A stretch of DNA of 64,000 nucleotides, from positions 806,001 through 870,000 of the forward strand of contig CBDDCT010000006.1 of NCBI GenBank assembly GCA_965226185.1, in the 5' to 3' direction. Every line of letters begins with the position of its first letter. Position 1 is the stretch's first letter. Below the pieces are notes generated by a model, which ran no database searches, was not told the DNA's origin, and saw only the letters and a list, made by a program, of their open reading frames with translations. Source of the DNA: CBDCYS01 sp965226185 (GTDB taxonomy: Bacteria > Acidobacteriota > Terriglobia > Bryobacterales > UBA6623). The translations under genes and the position numbers were made by a program. Shown in pieces: positions 16,623-25,930 of this stretch.

Positions 16623-18794
16623 ATGAAATTGATGGAACGATTCATGTGGATTCGACTGCTCGCGGTAGTTGCCTTGACCGTCTGCCTGACAACGCTGTCC
16701 CATGCTCAACTCACGCCCGAGGGAACTCAGTTCTTCGAGCAAGATCAGCGGGACCTTCCCGGCGGCTCGGAGCGCGGCAACCGCTTCGGCAGCGATGCCG
16801 AAGCGGGTGATTTCAACAACGACGGCCTCGCCGACATGGCGGTTGGCCTCCCAGGGGAAGAGGGCGGCTCCGTCATTGTCATCTATGGTTCAGTGTCTAA
16901 CGACGGCCTCAGCGGCGAAGGGAGCCAGCGCTGGCGCCAAGGGGACGACGGTATCAGGGACAACTCAGAGAACGAAGATTTGTTCGGACGGGAACTTGCC
17001 ACGGGCGATTTCAATGGTGACGGGTTCGACGACTTAGCCATCGGAAACCCGGGTGAAAATGAACTCCGCGGCTCCGTCCACGTGATTTATGGTTCCGCCA
17101 ACGATCTGACGAGCAATGGCAACCAGCGTTGGCGCCAGGGCAGCGGTCCCAATGGAAAACTTGAAGACGACGACGACCGCAGCGACCTTTTCGGGATTGC
17201 GCTCGCGGCGGGAGACTTCGACGGCAACGGTTTCGATGACCTGGCCGTTGGAGTCCTGGGAGAGAGTGGCCAAGAGGGCGTTGTCAACGTCATCTACGGC
17301 TCCAGCGGAGGCCTGACCGACAACGGCAACCAGCGCTGGCGCCAAGGCAACGACGACAACGGCAGACTCGAGGGCGATGGCAGGGATGATGGCGACGCGT
17401 TCGGCAACGAATTGGCCGCCGCCGACTTCAATGGTGACGGCTTTGACGATCTGGCGGTCGGTGTTCCGGGGGAAGAAGCCGGACGAGGTGCCGTCAACGT
17501 CATCTACGGATCCAGCGGGCGATTGTCCAGCAGCGGCAATCAAAGTTGGACGCAGGAGCGGGGTGACAATACGGGCGGTGCGGAGAGAGGCAACGGCTAC
17601 GGATCGGCTTTGGTGGGCGCTGACTTCAATGGCGACGGCTACGACGACCTCGGTGTCGGCCTGCCTGGAGAGGACGGCGGCTCCGTGATCGTGATTTACG
17701 GATCAAGTAACCGGTTGACGAGCCAAGGCAACCAGCGCTGGCGGCAAGGGGACAACGGCATCCTTGACCGAGCCGAAGGAGGCAATGGCTTCGGCTCCGC
17801 GCTAAGCGCTGGTGATTTCGATGGGGACGGCTTTGCTGACCTGGCCATCGGCGTACCGGGCGAGGACGACAGTCAAGGCGTCGTCCACGCGATTTATGGA
17901 GCGCCGGGCGCGCTGTCTAGCGAAGGGAATCAGCTTTTGCGCCAGGACATCAGCCGTCCCGAGGACGGCGACGGCTACGGAAGCTCGCTGACCAGCGGGG
18001 ATTTCAATGACGACGGAGCGGACGATCTGGCCATCGGAGTTCCGGGCGAGAACGGCAGCCACGGCGCGGTGAACGTGGTCTACGGCCTGCTCCCGTTCGC
18101 CATTACCAATGCCGCCAGCTTCGAGTTGGGACCGGTCGCTCCGGCGGCCATCGTGTCCATGTTCGGGCAGGGCTTGGCGAGTTCAACCGCCATCGCGACC
18201 ATGACACCTCTCCCGACAATGCTGAGCGGAACGACCGTCGAGGTCACCGACAGCAGCGGCGTCACCCGCCCGTGCCCGCTGTTCTTCGTCTCGGACGGAC
18301 AGATCAACTTTCAGATCCCGCCCGGCACAGCCACGGGACCCGCCACGATCACTGTTCGACGAAGCGGCCGCGGCCCGCTGACAGGCCAATTACAAGTGGA
18401 AGACGTCGCGCCCGGCCTATTCACGGCGAATGCCCAGGGCAATGGGGCGCCGGCCGCGGCCTATCTCCGAATCGCCGAAGACGGGACCCGAACCCAAATG
18501 CCGCTGTTCGAAGGCAACAACCCGCAGCCTCTCCCGATCGACCTCGGCCCCCCAGGCGACCAGATCTTCCTGCTCTTGGCGGGAACGGGAATCCGCGGGT
18601 TCAAGAGCGCGGTCACTGCCTCGATCGAAGGAATCGATATCCCAGTCTTAGGCGCCGTGCCTCAAGGTGAATTCGTTGGGCTGGACCAAGTCAATATTGG
18701 ACCCCTGCCGCGCAACCTGCCGAAGGGAAATGTCAATCTCGTGCTCACCGTGGACGGTCTAGTAACCAATACGGTGACGGTGAACATCCAGTGA
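16623..18794 (+). CDS. Secreted FG-GAP repeat protein with Solibacter-type C-terminal domain (paralogue)
   Basis: 723 residues: signal peptide (LLAVVALTVCLTTLSHAQ), seven FG-GAP repeats with calcium loops such as DFNGDGFDDLAVG, and a TIGR03437-type C-terminal domain. Same architecture as the gene at 12228-14618, but the blades use different inter-blade sequence (GNQRWRQG), so duplication is not recent. The frame opens at 16542, but the ATG at 16623 begins the signal peptide. Its likely role is binding at or outside the cell envelope; the ligand is unknown. Confidence 0.85.
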   Translation: MKLMERFMWIRLLAVVALTVCLTTLSHAQLTPEGTQFFEQDQRDLPGGSERGNRFGSDAEAGDFNNDGLADMAVGLPGEEGGSVIVIYGSVSNDGLSGEGSQRWRQGDDGIRDNSENEDLFGRELATGDFNGDGFDDLAIGNPGENELRGSVHVIYGSANDLTSNGNQRWRQGSGPNGKLEDDDDRSDLFGIALAAGDFDGNGFDDLAVGVLGESGQEGVVNVIYGSSGGLTDNGNQRWRQGNDDNGRLEGDGRDDGDAFGNELAAADFNGDGFDDLAVGVPGEEAGRGAVNVIYGSSGRLSSSGNQSWTQERGDNTGGAERGNGYGSALVGADFNGDGYDDLGVGLPGEDGGSVIVIYGSSNRLTSQGNQRWRQGDNGILDRAEGGNGFGSALSAGDFDGDGFADLAIGVPGEDDSQGVVHAIYGAPGALSSEGNQLLRQDISRPEDGDGYGSSLTSGDFNDDGADDLAIGVPGENGSHGAVNVVYGLLPFAITNAASFELGPVAPAAIVSMFGQGLASSTAIATMTPLPTMLSGTTVEVTDSSGVTRPCPLFFVSDGQINFQIPPGTATGPATITVRRSGRGPLTGQLQVEDVAPGLFTANAQGNGAPAAAYLRIAEDGTRTQMPLFEGNNPQPLPIDLGPPGDQIFLLLAGTGIRGFKSAVTASIEGIDIPVLGAVPQGEFVGLDQVNIGPLPRNLPKGNVNLVLTVDGLVTNTVTVNIQ

Positions 18795-18866
18795 GTACGG
18801 TCCTGTCCGGATTCTCCACACTTTGCGGCACAAAACATTGCCAATAAAATGACGGCCTGTCACAAC

Positions 18867-19011
18867 AGAGCCGCGGACGGAAGTCCGCGGTCGAGCGCGC
18901 GAAGCAACCGCGATACTCTCCACCGCTTCGACCCATCGTTCCTCGCGTAACGCGGGAAGCGGGCACGGGCATCCGTTTTCTGCCCGCCCGCGGACTCCCG
19001 TCCGCGGCTCT
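18867..19011. repeat. 145-bp element with 24-bp terminal inverted repeats
   Basis: AGAGCCGCGGACGGAAGTCC and the next four bases (18867-18890) recur in inverted orientation at 18988-19011 with one mismatch. Each arm is itself partly palindromic. The interior has no gene. It resembles a REP-type or miniature transposable element sitting in the gap between two convergent genes. Confidence 0.6.
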
Positions 19012-19094
19012 GAGTGCCGGCTCGCCTTGCCGATGACGGGCGGAATGCCATCAGCGTCCCGTCCTTGCCGTCTCCTATCGTTCCTTATCGTTGC

Positions 19095-20636
19095 CTACCG
19101 TTGCCGCAGGTCGTAGCAGATCAGCCTCGGCGGCTTTCGGTCGAAGATTCCGCGCTCGTTTTGGCTGATGTAGAGCAGGCCCCGGCTTAGCACGGGCGGC
19201 GCCCAAGTCTGTCTTGCGCCGAAGAGCCAGGCGCGGGCGAGTTCCTTGTAGCCTTGGGGTGAAAGGTCGAGCCACAGCAAATGCCCGAGTTCGCCCAGCG
19301 CCAGAAAATGCCCGTCGACTTGCAGCAGAGATCCCCGCAAGGTGCTGAGGCTCAACGTTCGTGGCTGGCCGCGGTTGTCAACCGTCTCATCCCACTCAGG
19401 AACCTTGCGCCAAACCACTTTGCCGGTTTTCCAGTCCACGCAGACCAGGGATGAGTCGGGTTCGTTGCGGCCGTCGAAGGCGTACAAATAGCCGTCCTTG
19501 TACATCGGCGTAGTCCAGTGGAGCCCTACCTCTTTGGTCGTCCATGCCACCGAATGCGTGAGGTCCGGAAGCACGTTGAGAAGCGCGCTGCCCATCCGGT
19601 AGCTCGCCGAGATGAAGACCTGGTTGCCCGCGACGACCGGCGTCGAGGCATTGACCGACTCGTAGCTGCGGCTTCGCCAGGGGAAAGAGAAATCGATCTT
19701 GCCGGTCGCGGGATCGATGGAGAGAAGCCCGCCCGACGGCGGACTGCTTTCACCGCCGGCAAAGACAAACACGCGGCGCTTGCCGTGCACGGTGGCAGGC
19801 ACGGGAGACGCATAGCTCGGGCCCCATTCGCTGCCCGCGCCCCAGACCATCTTCCCTGACGACTTGTCGAAGCCCGCCACGGTGGGTCCGCCGGGAGCGC
19901 CGATCGTGACGATCAGCAGATCGTCCTCAATCAGAGGCGTGGACGCAATGCCAAAAAAGTCCTGGGAAACCTTGAACTCGGCGGGCAAGTCACGTTTCCA
20001 GTACAACGCTCCAGTTTCCAGATTGAGGCAGTGCAGCTTACCCTGCGCGCCGAATGTGTAAACGCGGTTTGAGTCGATCACGGGGCTGGCGCGGGGGCCG
20101 TCGTTGTATCCGTAGCGGTCTGAGTAGCTGGTGGCGTAGGAGAATTGCCAGTAGCGCTCGCCGGTTTCCGGGTGAAGGCATTCGACGATCTCTTTGTCGC
20201 CGACCCGGTGGAGATAGACGAGCCGCTGGCCAGCGATCGCGGGCGAGGCGTACCCCGTGCCTTTTTGCAGCTCCCACACGAGGGGAGGACCGCTTTTCGG
20301 CCACGACTTGGCGAGTTTCGTTTCGGTGGAAGTTTCGTTATGAGCGGGGCCGAGGAAGGATTTCCAGTCGTGGGTGACGGCGCCTGCCGGCAGCGGTTTC
20401 GGCTTTCGGTGGAAGGTGACGTCCGGGTGGGGGCGGGGCGTCGGCGGTTCAATGTTCTCGATCTTGTTGAGTTGGGGAGGAGCGGGGTCCTCGAATTCTT
20501 GGGCCGCTTGATCCGCCGCTTGAACCGGTTCGGCGGGGCCGCTGCAGTGGAGCAGGAATGCGGGGGTTGCAAAAGCGATGGCAAGGGCTATTGCGTATTG
20601 CCGGCGAGAGGCCGCGGATTTGGTTGGATTTTTCAT
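19095..20636 (-). CDS. PQQ-type beta-propeller protein, exported
   Basis: 513 residues. The start at 20636 gives a signal sequence (YAIALAIAFATPAFLLHC) that may be a lipoprotein signal, though His before Cys is not a classic lipobox. The rest is a propeller of PQQ/BamB-like blades with repeated motifs: GTGYASPAIAGQRLVYL, PETGERYWQFSY, LETGALYWKRDL and DWKTGKVVWRKV. Such proteins are common secreted propellers in Acidobacteria and Planctomycetes. No Ca/PQQ site of a true dehydrogenase is evident. The open frame continues upstream of 20636 into kinase-like debris, which is not part of the gene. Confidence 0.8.
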   Translation of the reverse strand: MKNPTKSAASRRQYAIALAIAFATPAFLLHCSGPAEPVQAADQAAQEFEDPAPPQLNKIENIEPPTPRPHPDVTFHRKPKPLPAGAVTHDWKSFLGPAHNETSTETKLAKSWPKSGPPLVWELQKGTGYASPAIAGQRLVYLHRVGDKEIVECLHPETGERYWQFSYATSYSDRYGYNDGPRASPVIDSNRVYTFGAQGKLHCLNLETGALYWKRDLPAEFKVSQDFFGIASTPLIEDDLLIVTIGAPGGPTVAGFDKSSGKMVWGAGSEWGPSYASPVPATVHGKRRVFVFAGGESSPPSGGLLSIDPATGKIDFSFPWRSRSYESVNASTPVVAGNQVFISASYRMGSALLNVLPDLTHSVAWTTKEVGLHWTTPMYKDGYLYAFDGRNEPDSSLVCVDWKTGKVVWRKVPEWDETVDNRGQPRTLSLSTLRGSLLQVDGHFLALGELGHLLWLDLSPQGYKELARAWLFGARQTWAPPVLSRGLLYISQNERGIFDRKPPRLICYDLRQR

Positions 20637-20765
20637 TTTCGCTCGGTGCCTGCTGTTTGCCCGGCTTGCCGGACGCCGACTCTCGTTGCTTTTGCTTTCT
20701 CTGGGTTCCATTCTATAGGCTGTGCGGGAGATCGAATGAGACGATTTGCAGGGGGGCCTTGAAGA

Positions 20766-20834
20766 TTGCAGTTTTGCGGCCTTCGTTCGGCCTTCGAGGC
20801 AGGCCATGGCGATGAAGGTCTCGTCGCTAAATCG
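20766..20834 (-). pseudogene. Ser/Thr kinase fragment
   Basis: Minus-strand frame reads DETFIAMACLEGRTKAAKLQ, closely matching ETFIAMAYLEGRTVKAKI of the complete kinase at 20878 on the plus strand. It is a short inverted remnant of a kinase gene next to an intact one. Confidence 0.6.
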
Positions 20835-20877
20835 CCCTAGCACCACGAATCCCCGAGGCGGTACAATTTAGACGTCG

Positions 20878-23118
20878 ATGACCGGCCAGACCATCAGCCA
20901 CTACAAGGTCCTCACCGAACTCGGCCGAGGCGGCATGGGTATCGTCTACAAGGCCGAGGACACCAAGCTCGAACGCACGGTTGCGCTAAAGTTCCTGGCC
21001 TCTCACCTGCTCGAAGACGAGGAAGGGCACGCACGCTTCATTCGAGAGGCCAAAGCCGCCGCTTCCCTGGATCATCCCAATATTTGTACCGTTTACGAGA
21101 TCGATGAGGTTGACGGTGAGACCTTCATCGCCATGGCCTACCTCGAAGGCCGAACGGTGAAAGCCAAGATCGCCGAGCGCCCGCTCAAGCTTGACGAAGC
21201 CGTGGACATTGCGATTCAGACCGCCCAGGGTCTGCAAGCCGCACACGAGAAGGACATCGTTCACCGGGACATCAAAAGCGCCAACTTGATGGTCACGCCG
21301 CAAGGCCAAGTCAAGATCATGGACTTCGGCCTGGCGCAGTTGGCTGAGGGGTCCAAGCTGACGAAGACCGCAACCATCCTAGGAACACCGGCCTACATGT
21401 CGCCCGAGCAATCCCAGCGCCTGCCGACCGACCGCCGCACGGATATCTGGTCGCTGGGGGTGGTGGTCTACGAGATGGTAACGGGGCGAACGCCGTTCGA
21501 AGGGGAGCGCCAGGAGGCGGTGCTCTATGCGATTGGCAGTGAAGAGCCGGAGCCCATCACGGCTTTACGGGCCGGTGTACCGATGGAGCTGGAGCGGATC
21601 GTCGGCAAGGCTTTGGCCAAGGACAAAGACGAGCGCTACCAGCACATCGAGGAGATGCTTGTCGATCTCAGGGGCCTGACGAAGAAGCTGGCATCGGGTA
21701 AATCGACGATTCTCAGCACCCAGCCTGCCGTGGCCCCAGTTGCCCCGTCTGACGACCTAGTTCCTAAGCAGAAGCATCGCTTGCCGCAGGCCCTGTTCGC
21801 TGTCACTGCTATCGCTTTCTTGACACTCGCCTTCATCCATTTCCGAGAAACGCCTTCCGAGGCGCCCCTGCGGCGATTTGCCTTTACGCCGCCAGAAGGT
21901 GTCGGCACCGGAACCTACAATACCAATGTCGCTATCTCACCCAACGGCAAACATGTCGCCTTCATCACCGCGGGATCGGAGGGGAAGCTGTGGGTCCAGG
22001 ATCTCGATCAGCGGGAACCGCGGGTTATCGAAGGGACTGAAGGAGCTCTCCGGCCGTTCTGGTCGCCCGACAGTGATTTCATCGGGTTTGTAGCCGGTGG
22101 GGAACTCAAGAAGGTCTCGGCTCAGGGCGGCTTGGCCATCCGGGTTTGCGAGCTGCCAGGCATGTTTTTTGCGGGGGTAACCTGGAGCCCGGACGGCGAG
22201 GTGATCGTCTTCAGCTCCGGCAGACAGCTCTACGAAGTCTCCGGCCGCGGGGGGACTCCCAACCTGCTGATCTCGCCGGAGGAGTCCGAGGAGTCGCCGG
22301 GAGGGCCGACGGGGAATATCATCTCTCCCCATTTCTTGCCGTCCGAAGCCGGGGCCCGTGTCCTGGTATTTGCATTCGGGTCTCCGACCGAGCATACCAT
22401 GATGGTTCAGAACGTCGAGACAGGGCAGAGAGAACTTCTGGGACCCGGCGCAATGCCGTTCTATTCGCCCAGCGGCCATCTTGTTTCCCAATCGGGCCCG
22501 CTAACCCACGATCTCTGGGCGCTGCCTTTTTCTCTGGACACCTTGAGGGCTACCGGTGAGGCCTTCCCCATCTCCCAGAACAGCCGCGGCCCCACGGTTG
22601 CGGCCGATCAAACGCTGGTTTACCTCGACGGTTCCGGCTCGGGGCAACGGCAACTGGTTTGGCTGGACCGAGGTGGTGAGAAAACAGGAGAGATCGGGGA
22701 AGCACAGGAAGGGATCGGTGGCCTCGCGCTCTCCCCGGATGGCCGGCTGGTGGCTGTTACGGCAACCGAGGGCTCGAATCTGGATGTGTGGGTGTACGAC
22801 ATTGCCCGCTGGGTGAAGACTCGCCTGAGCACGACCCCGGAGAGAGATTATCGGCCGGTTTGGTCGCCTGCCGGAGACGAGGTGGCGTTCACTTCCGAGC
22901 GGGCGGGCAACGCCGACATCTTCGTTCGGCAGGCCGACGGCAGCGGGGAGGAGAAGGTGCTGGCGGCGACACCCCGCACCGAGCGGCTATCCGACTGGTC
23001 CCGCGATGGGAAGTATCTCCTCTACCACCTGGAGGATCCCGAAACCGGGGATGACCTTTGGTACCTGGAGCGCAACGAGGACGGCAGCGGCTGGGAGCCG
23101 TACTATGAATGGCGTTGA
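20878..23118 (+). CDS. Membrane Ser/Thr protein kinase with PD40/TolB-like sensor repeats
   Basis: 746 residues. The N-terminal kinase domain (about 8-270) has the glycine loop ELGRGGMGIVYKAED, the VALKFL lysine, the catalytic HRDIKSANLMV, MDFGLAQ and GTPAYMSPEQ. A transmembrane segment follows (ALFAVTAIAFLTLAFIHF, near 300-320). The outer half is a beta-propeller of PD40/WD40-like units (AISPNGKHVAFITAG, LSPDGRLVAVTATEG, WSPAGDEVAFTSERAG). This PknB-type fusion is a hallmark of Acidobacteria. The propeller may sense or bind something outside the membrane. All key catalytic residues are present. Confidence 0.93.
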   Translation: MTGQTISHYKVLTELGRGGMGIVYKAEDTKLERTVALKFLASHLLEDEEGHARFIREAKAAASLDHPNICTVYEIDEVDGETFIAMAYLEGRTVKAKIAERPLKLDEAVDIAIQTAQGLQAAHEKDIVHRDIKSANLMVTPQGQVKIMDFGLAQLAEGSKLTKTATILGTPAYMSPEQSQRLPTDRRTDIWSLGVVVYEMVTGRTPFEGERQEAVLYAIGSEEPEPITALRAGVPMELERIVGKALAKDKDERYQHIEEMLVDLRGLTKKLASGKSTILSTQPAVAPVAPSDDLVPKQKHRLPQALFAVTAIAFLTLAFIHFRETPSEAPLRRFAFTPPEGVGTGTYNTNVAISPNGKHVAFITAGSEGKLWVQDLDQREPRVIEGTEGALRPFWSPDSDFIGFVAGGELKKVSAQGGLAIRVCELPGMFFAGVTWSPDGEVIVFSSGRQLYEVSGRGGTPNLLISPEESEESPGGPTGNIISPHFLPSEAGARVLVFAFGSPTEHTMMVQNVETGQRELLGPGAMPFYSPSGHLVSQSGPLTHDLWALPFSLDTLRATGEAFPISQNSRGPTVAADQTLVYLDGSGSGQRQLVWLDRGGEKTGEIGEAQEGIGGLALSPDGRLVAVTATEGSNLDVWVYDIARWVKTRLSTTPERDYRPVWSPAGDEVAFTSERAGNADIFVRQADGSGEEKVLAATPRTERLSDWSRDGKYLLYHLEDPETGDDLWYLERNEDGSGWEPYYEWR

Positions 23119-23464
23119 TTCGACGTAACTTACTCATTCTAGGATTGCCATGATTGGCAAAACCGGCATATTCGGCGGATTCATTGCACGCCGACTGCAC
23201 GTGAATCATTGGCCTGGGATGTGTTGGAGCCGTTTTGCAAGATAGCTTTCGTCGGTCGCAGACAATCTCGGTCGCGCGCTACGTTGGCTTGGGTTTCCCT
23301 GATCGGGCGTACCGGAGCAACCGGCCTCGGGGCGTTCGCCAAGCGGGCGGAAATGAAAAGAAGCCCCTGCCTAGTCGCATGCTTCATCCTAAAAACGACG
23401 GTTGCTATTACAGCGGGCTGGCTCGCGGGCTGAACCATCGGCACGCCGCTGGTGCCGACCACCA
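23119..23464. other. Region without a recognisable gene
   Basis: About 350 bases between the kinase and an integrase remnant. Open frames here show no family features; part may be decayed upstream sequence of the integrase. Confidence 0.4.
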
Positions 23465-23694
23465 TGTTCCCACCGCTTTCGGCATACGTTTGCGGCCGAG
23501 TATCTTAACGCCGGTGTCCCCATGAGACCGTATCACTGCTACTGGGACACGCCAGCGTCAAGGTCACCGAGAAGCACTATGCGAAGTTCAACCGCGCGCG
23601 GCAAGCGCGGATCGAGGAGGCTGTCCGCGGGGCCTGGCAATCACAGCGTCCCAAGCTGCAGGTGATTGCCGGCGGCTCCCAGAGCGTGGCTTGA
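23465..23694 (+). pseudogene. Tyrosine recombinase (integrase) C-terminal remnant, frameshifted
   Basis: One frame reads CSHRFRHTFAAEYLNAGVPM (the HxxR box), then after a one-base loss near 23525 another frame reads ETVSLLLGHASVKVTEKHYA with the second His and the catalytic Tyr, ending at 23694. Only the catalytic C-terminal end survives. It marks an old integration event. Confidence 0.8.
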
Positions 23695-23700
23695 CAATTC

Positions 23701-24399
23701 TTACCGCCGGGTGATCTTGCGATAAATCCGTTCCGCAATCGAAGCAGGAACTTGCACTCTGCGATAGGAGCGTTTGCCGCGAGCGCTCTGATGGATCCTG
23801 ATGACACCAGGCTCGTGTTCGGTCAAGCGGCGCACGGTGCGCTCGCTGAGTCCCCACAGCTCGGAGAGTTCCTTCACGCTGAAATGCTGCTGGACGCTGG
23901 CCTCAGCCGCCCAGCCGGTGGGAAGACGATCCGCAGCGCCGGGTTTCGGCAAACCAGTGTTTGCCGTTTCACCAACGCTGAATTCCGGAGGAGACTTACC
24001 ACCACCGTCGACGCCGAGCTGGTGTAGCAGCAGCTGCAGGCTTCTGAGGTCAGCCAAGCAATGGTCTCTCGAGTAGCCGCGGCGTCCGGGAGAGCCGTTG
24101 CGAAAGGCAACGTCGACAAGAGTATTTTCGTGGAACCGCTGCCTGTGACCTGGATTCCCAAAGTCCGTCATGAATCTCTTGGTGTCGACCAAGAACTCCG
24201 CGAGCGGTTCTCTTAAGTCGATAATCTGTCGCTCTTCCGCGGTAAACTTGGGAGGTTCAATCTGGCCGTCCGAATCGAGTTGCGGCAACCCACCCCAGAC
24301 TGGTTTCAGGGGGCAAGAAGCCCCCATTCCCGCAATCTGCTTGAGGAGCGCATTGGCTCGCCGAACCAATTGGTTGCGCTGAGCAACGTTGGTTCCCAT
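23701..24399 (-). CDS. Helix-turn-helix protein of unknown function
   Basis: 232 residues. Residues about 175-205 (HFSVKELSELWGLSERTVRR) form a helix-turn-helix like that of excisionase or small regulators. The N-terminal part, with ITDLREPLAEFL-like helices, is not recognised. It starts one base after the stop of a truncated upstream gene on the same strand and faces the integrase remnant, suggesting a mobile-element or phage origin. Confidence 0.55.
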   Translation of the reverse strand: MGTNVAQRNQLVRRANALLKQIAGMGASCPLKPVWGGLPQLDSDGQIEPPKFTAEERQIIDLREPLAEFLVDTKRFMTDFGNPGHRQRFHENTLVDVAFRNGSPGRRGYSRDHCLADLRSLQLLLHQLGVDGGGKSPPEFSVGETANTGLPKPGAADRLPTGWAAEASVQQHFSVKELSELWGLSERTVRRLTEHEPGVIRIHQSARGKRSYRRVQVPASIAERIYRKITRR

Positions 24400-24400
24400 A

Positions 24401-24595
24401 TCAGTACCTCATCCATCGATGGAGCCGAACAAAGTTGAGGCGGGCCGCAGCGGACTCCACCAACGGGTCCCGCAGGTCCTCCAGGACATACTTCCCCATC
24501 AGGGAGATGTTTCTTTCTACCTGTTCGTCCGGGTCGCCCCCCACAACTTCGGCGCTGTAGCGCACCGGGAGCCCGAAGTCAGGATAGATCATGTG
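24401..24595 (-). pseudogene. Truncated gene, C-terminal part only
   Basis: The minus-strand frame reads PDFGLPVRYSAEVVGGD to NFVRLHRWMRY and stops at 24401. Its bacterial-like reading ends near 24595 where the composition changes, so the 5' part is missing. Family not recognised. It is immediately upstream of the HTH gene and was probably in the same operon. Confidence 0.45.
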
Positions 24596-25318
24596 GCTGG
24601 GTCCAGTAGATCCGAGGCTGGATCTTGGTAGGCAGCCATGTCTAGGCAAAGGATTGGACCCTAACTGGTCGTGGATGGGGAGGCCATCACCTCTCTCAGC
24701 CAGGATTGAGACCCCTCTAAGGAAGAATCCAGGATCCCAGCATGGAGGAAGACCTCTCACTCTGACGACGGTGCCTGAAATCTGAATTGGTGTCAAGCAG
24801 CCCCATAATGTATACATTTAAATATATATATATGAGTTGGCCACGATGACACTAGGAGGGTGCTAAGGAATCCTTTCAGGCCCCTGCTGCCACTGTCATG
24901 GCCAATCACCACCCACCGGGACAGAAAACAAGGAGAAATTTGATGGCCAAAGTGAAATTGGAGAAGGATCCTTCCACGGAAATAGCAGGTCTGATGGAAG
25001 AAGATGAGACAAATGAAGAAGTTACGGCTGAACAAGACTACCAGGAACAGCCTTTCTCCAAAAATGGCTCTCCTCTCCGGCCGCCACTGAATCCGTCAGA
25101 AGAAGACAACTCAGAGGATGAAAATGACGAGGATTCAAGCCCTTTAGATCCTATATATTCCCATGATCAGGAAGACCTTGGACCACCAGTAGGAGCCGCT
25201 CCAAAGACAAAGGGAAAAAAGCGGGCCTCCTCGCCCCGGCTCCCAGTGACGAGGACCGTGCTGCCCCCTCCAGACGGGTTCACACTGAGCAACAAGAAGT
25301 TCTTCGAGTACCGCACCC
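24596..25318. other. Foreign segment resembling eukaryotic intron and exon
   Basis: The block is AT-richer and CpG-poor, with an (AT)n stretch near 24820-24832. From about 24880 a plus-strand frame reads a low-complexity acidic, Ser/Pro/Lys-rich protein (MEEDETNEEVTAEQ, SEEDNSEDENDEDSSP, TKGKKRASSPRLP) to about 25315, unlike any neighbour. It is preceded by CCTTTCAG, which looks like a 3' splice site. It interrupts bacterial-like minus-strand reading on both sides. Contamination joined in assembly is the simplest explanation. The protein is not identified. Confidence 0.5.
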
Positions 25319-25455
25319 AGTTCAGCAGGCCGGTGGATTTGAACTGGTCGGGATCATTGTCGGTTACGACGACCACGCTCGGCCCCATGGCAGGGATGTC
25401 CGCCCACTGATAGCCGCCCGCAACGCTCGCGGTTAGCCTTTTCAGGGCTGCTTAC
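25319..25455 (-). pseudogene. Bacterial coding fragment beyond the foreign block
   Basis: The minus-strand frame reads AALKRLTASVAGGYQWADIP then AMGPSVVVVTDNDPDQFKST and is cut at the edge of the foreign-looking block. It could be the upstream part of the truncated gene at 24401-24595, or a separate remnant. Family not recognised. Confidence 0.35.
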
Positions 25456-25663
25456 CGACACTCGCAAGTCCTGTGTTTTCAGTACAAGTTGCTGACGCCC
25501 AAACAGTTAACCTACCGGAGTTTTAGTCTCATGTAGTCTCATTTGGTCTGGTTCCGTCTGCTGGATGTACCCTTATTGTTCCCCGCCGTGCTGGACGAGT
25601 GCGGGAACGGTGACCGCGCTTCCCGCGTTTCGCTCGGCTGAATCGCGGCGAAAGGACACCCCC

Positions 25664-25738
25664 CGCCTCCTGACGACCGAAATCTACCTCAACCTCTCGC
25701 CCGAGCACGTTGTCGAAGAGTTTCAGCGAAAGTGGTGA
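25664..25738 (+). pseudogene. Tyrosine recombinase C-terminal tip
   Basis: The frame reads RLLTTEIYLNLSPEHVVEEF followed by QRKW and a stop. This is the terminal stretch of a XerC/D-like recombinase including the catalytic Tyr (TEIYLNLS). Nothing upstream of it remains in frame. Confidence 0.55.
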
Positions 25739-25774
25739 CTGCTGTCATGAAGCGCCAGCTGGGTTTTCACCGAC

Positions 25775-25795
25775 CGCCCTTTGGGGCGCTTTTTC
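25775..25795 (+). terminator. Possible rho-independent terminator
   Basis: CGCCC-TTTG-GGGCG hairpin followed closely by CTTTTT, 37 bases after the recombinase remnant stop. The stem is short. Confidence 0.5.
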
Positions 25796-25895
25796 ATTCC
25801 CTTCTTCCTTAGTGGCCCTCACCTGGGCGACCTATCATTTCTGGGTCGAGGGATTGCAGCGTGAAGGCGCGCCTTCCAAAGCAGTGAAAACCCCT

Positions 25896-25930
25896 TGGAT
25901 CAACGCTACGCCGTCAGTGAGGATCTAGCG
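25896..25930 (+). repeat. Dispersed 35-bp repeat, copy 1
   Basis: Begins TGGATCAACG, contains CCGTCAG and GGATCTAG. Translated in one frame it reads WINATPSVRI then TAG. Aligns without gaps to copies at 29959, 31908 and 37658. Confidence 0.65.

Noticed and set aside
24898..25410. 170-codon frame in the foreign-like block as a bacterial gene
   Set aside because: Composition and codon use do not fit the neighbours; better explained as contaminating or foreign DNA, reported as such.
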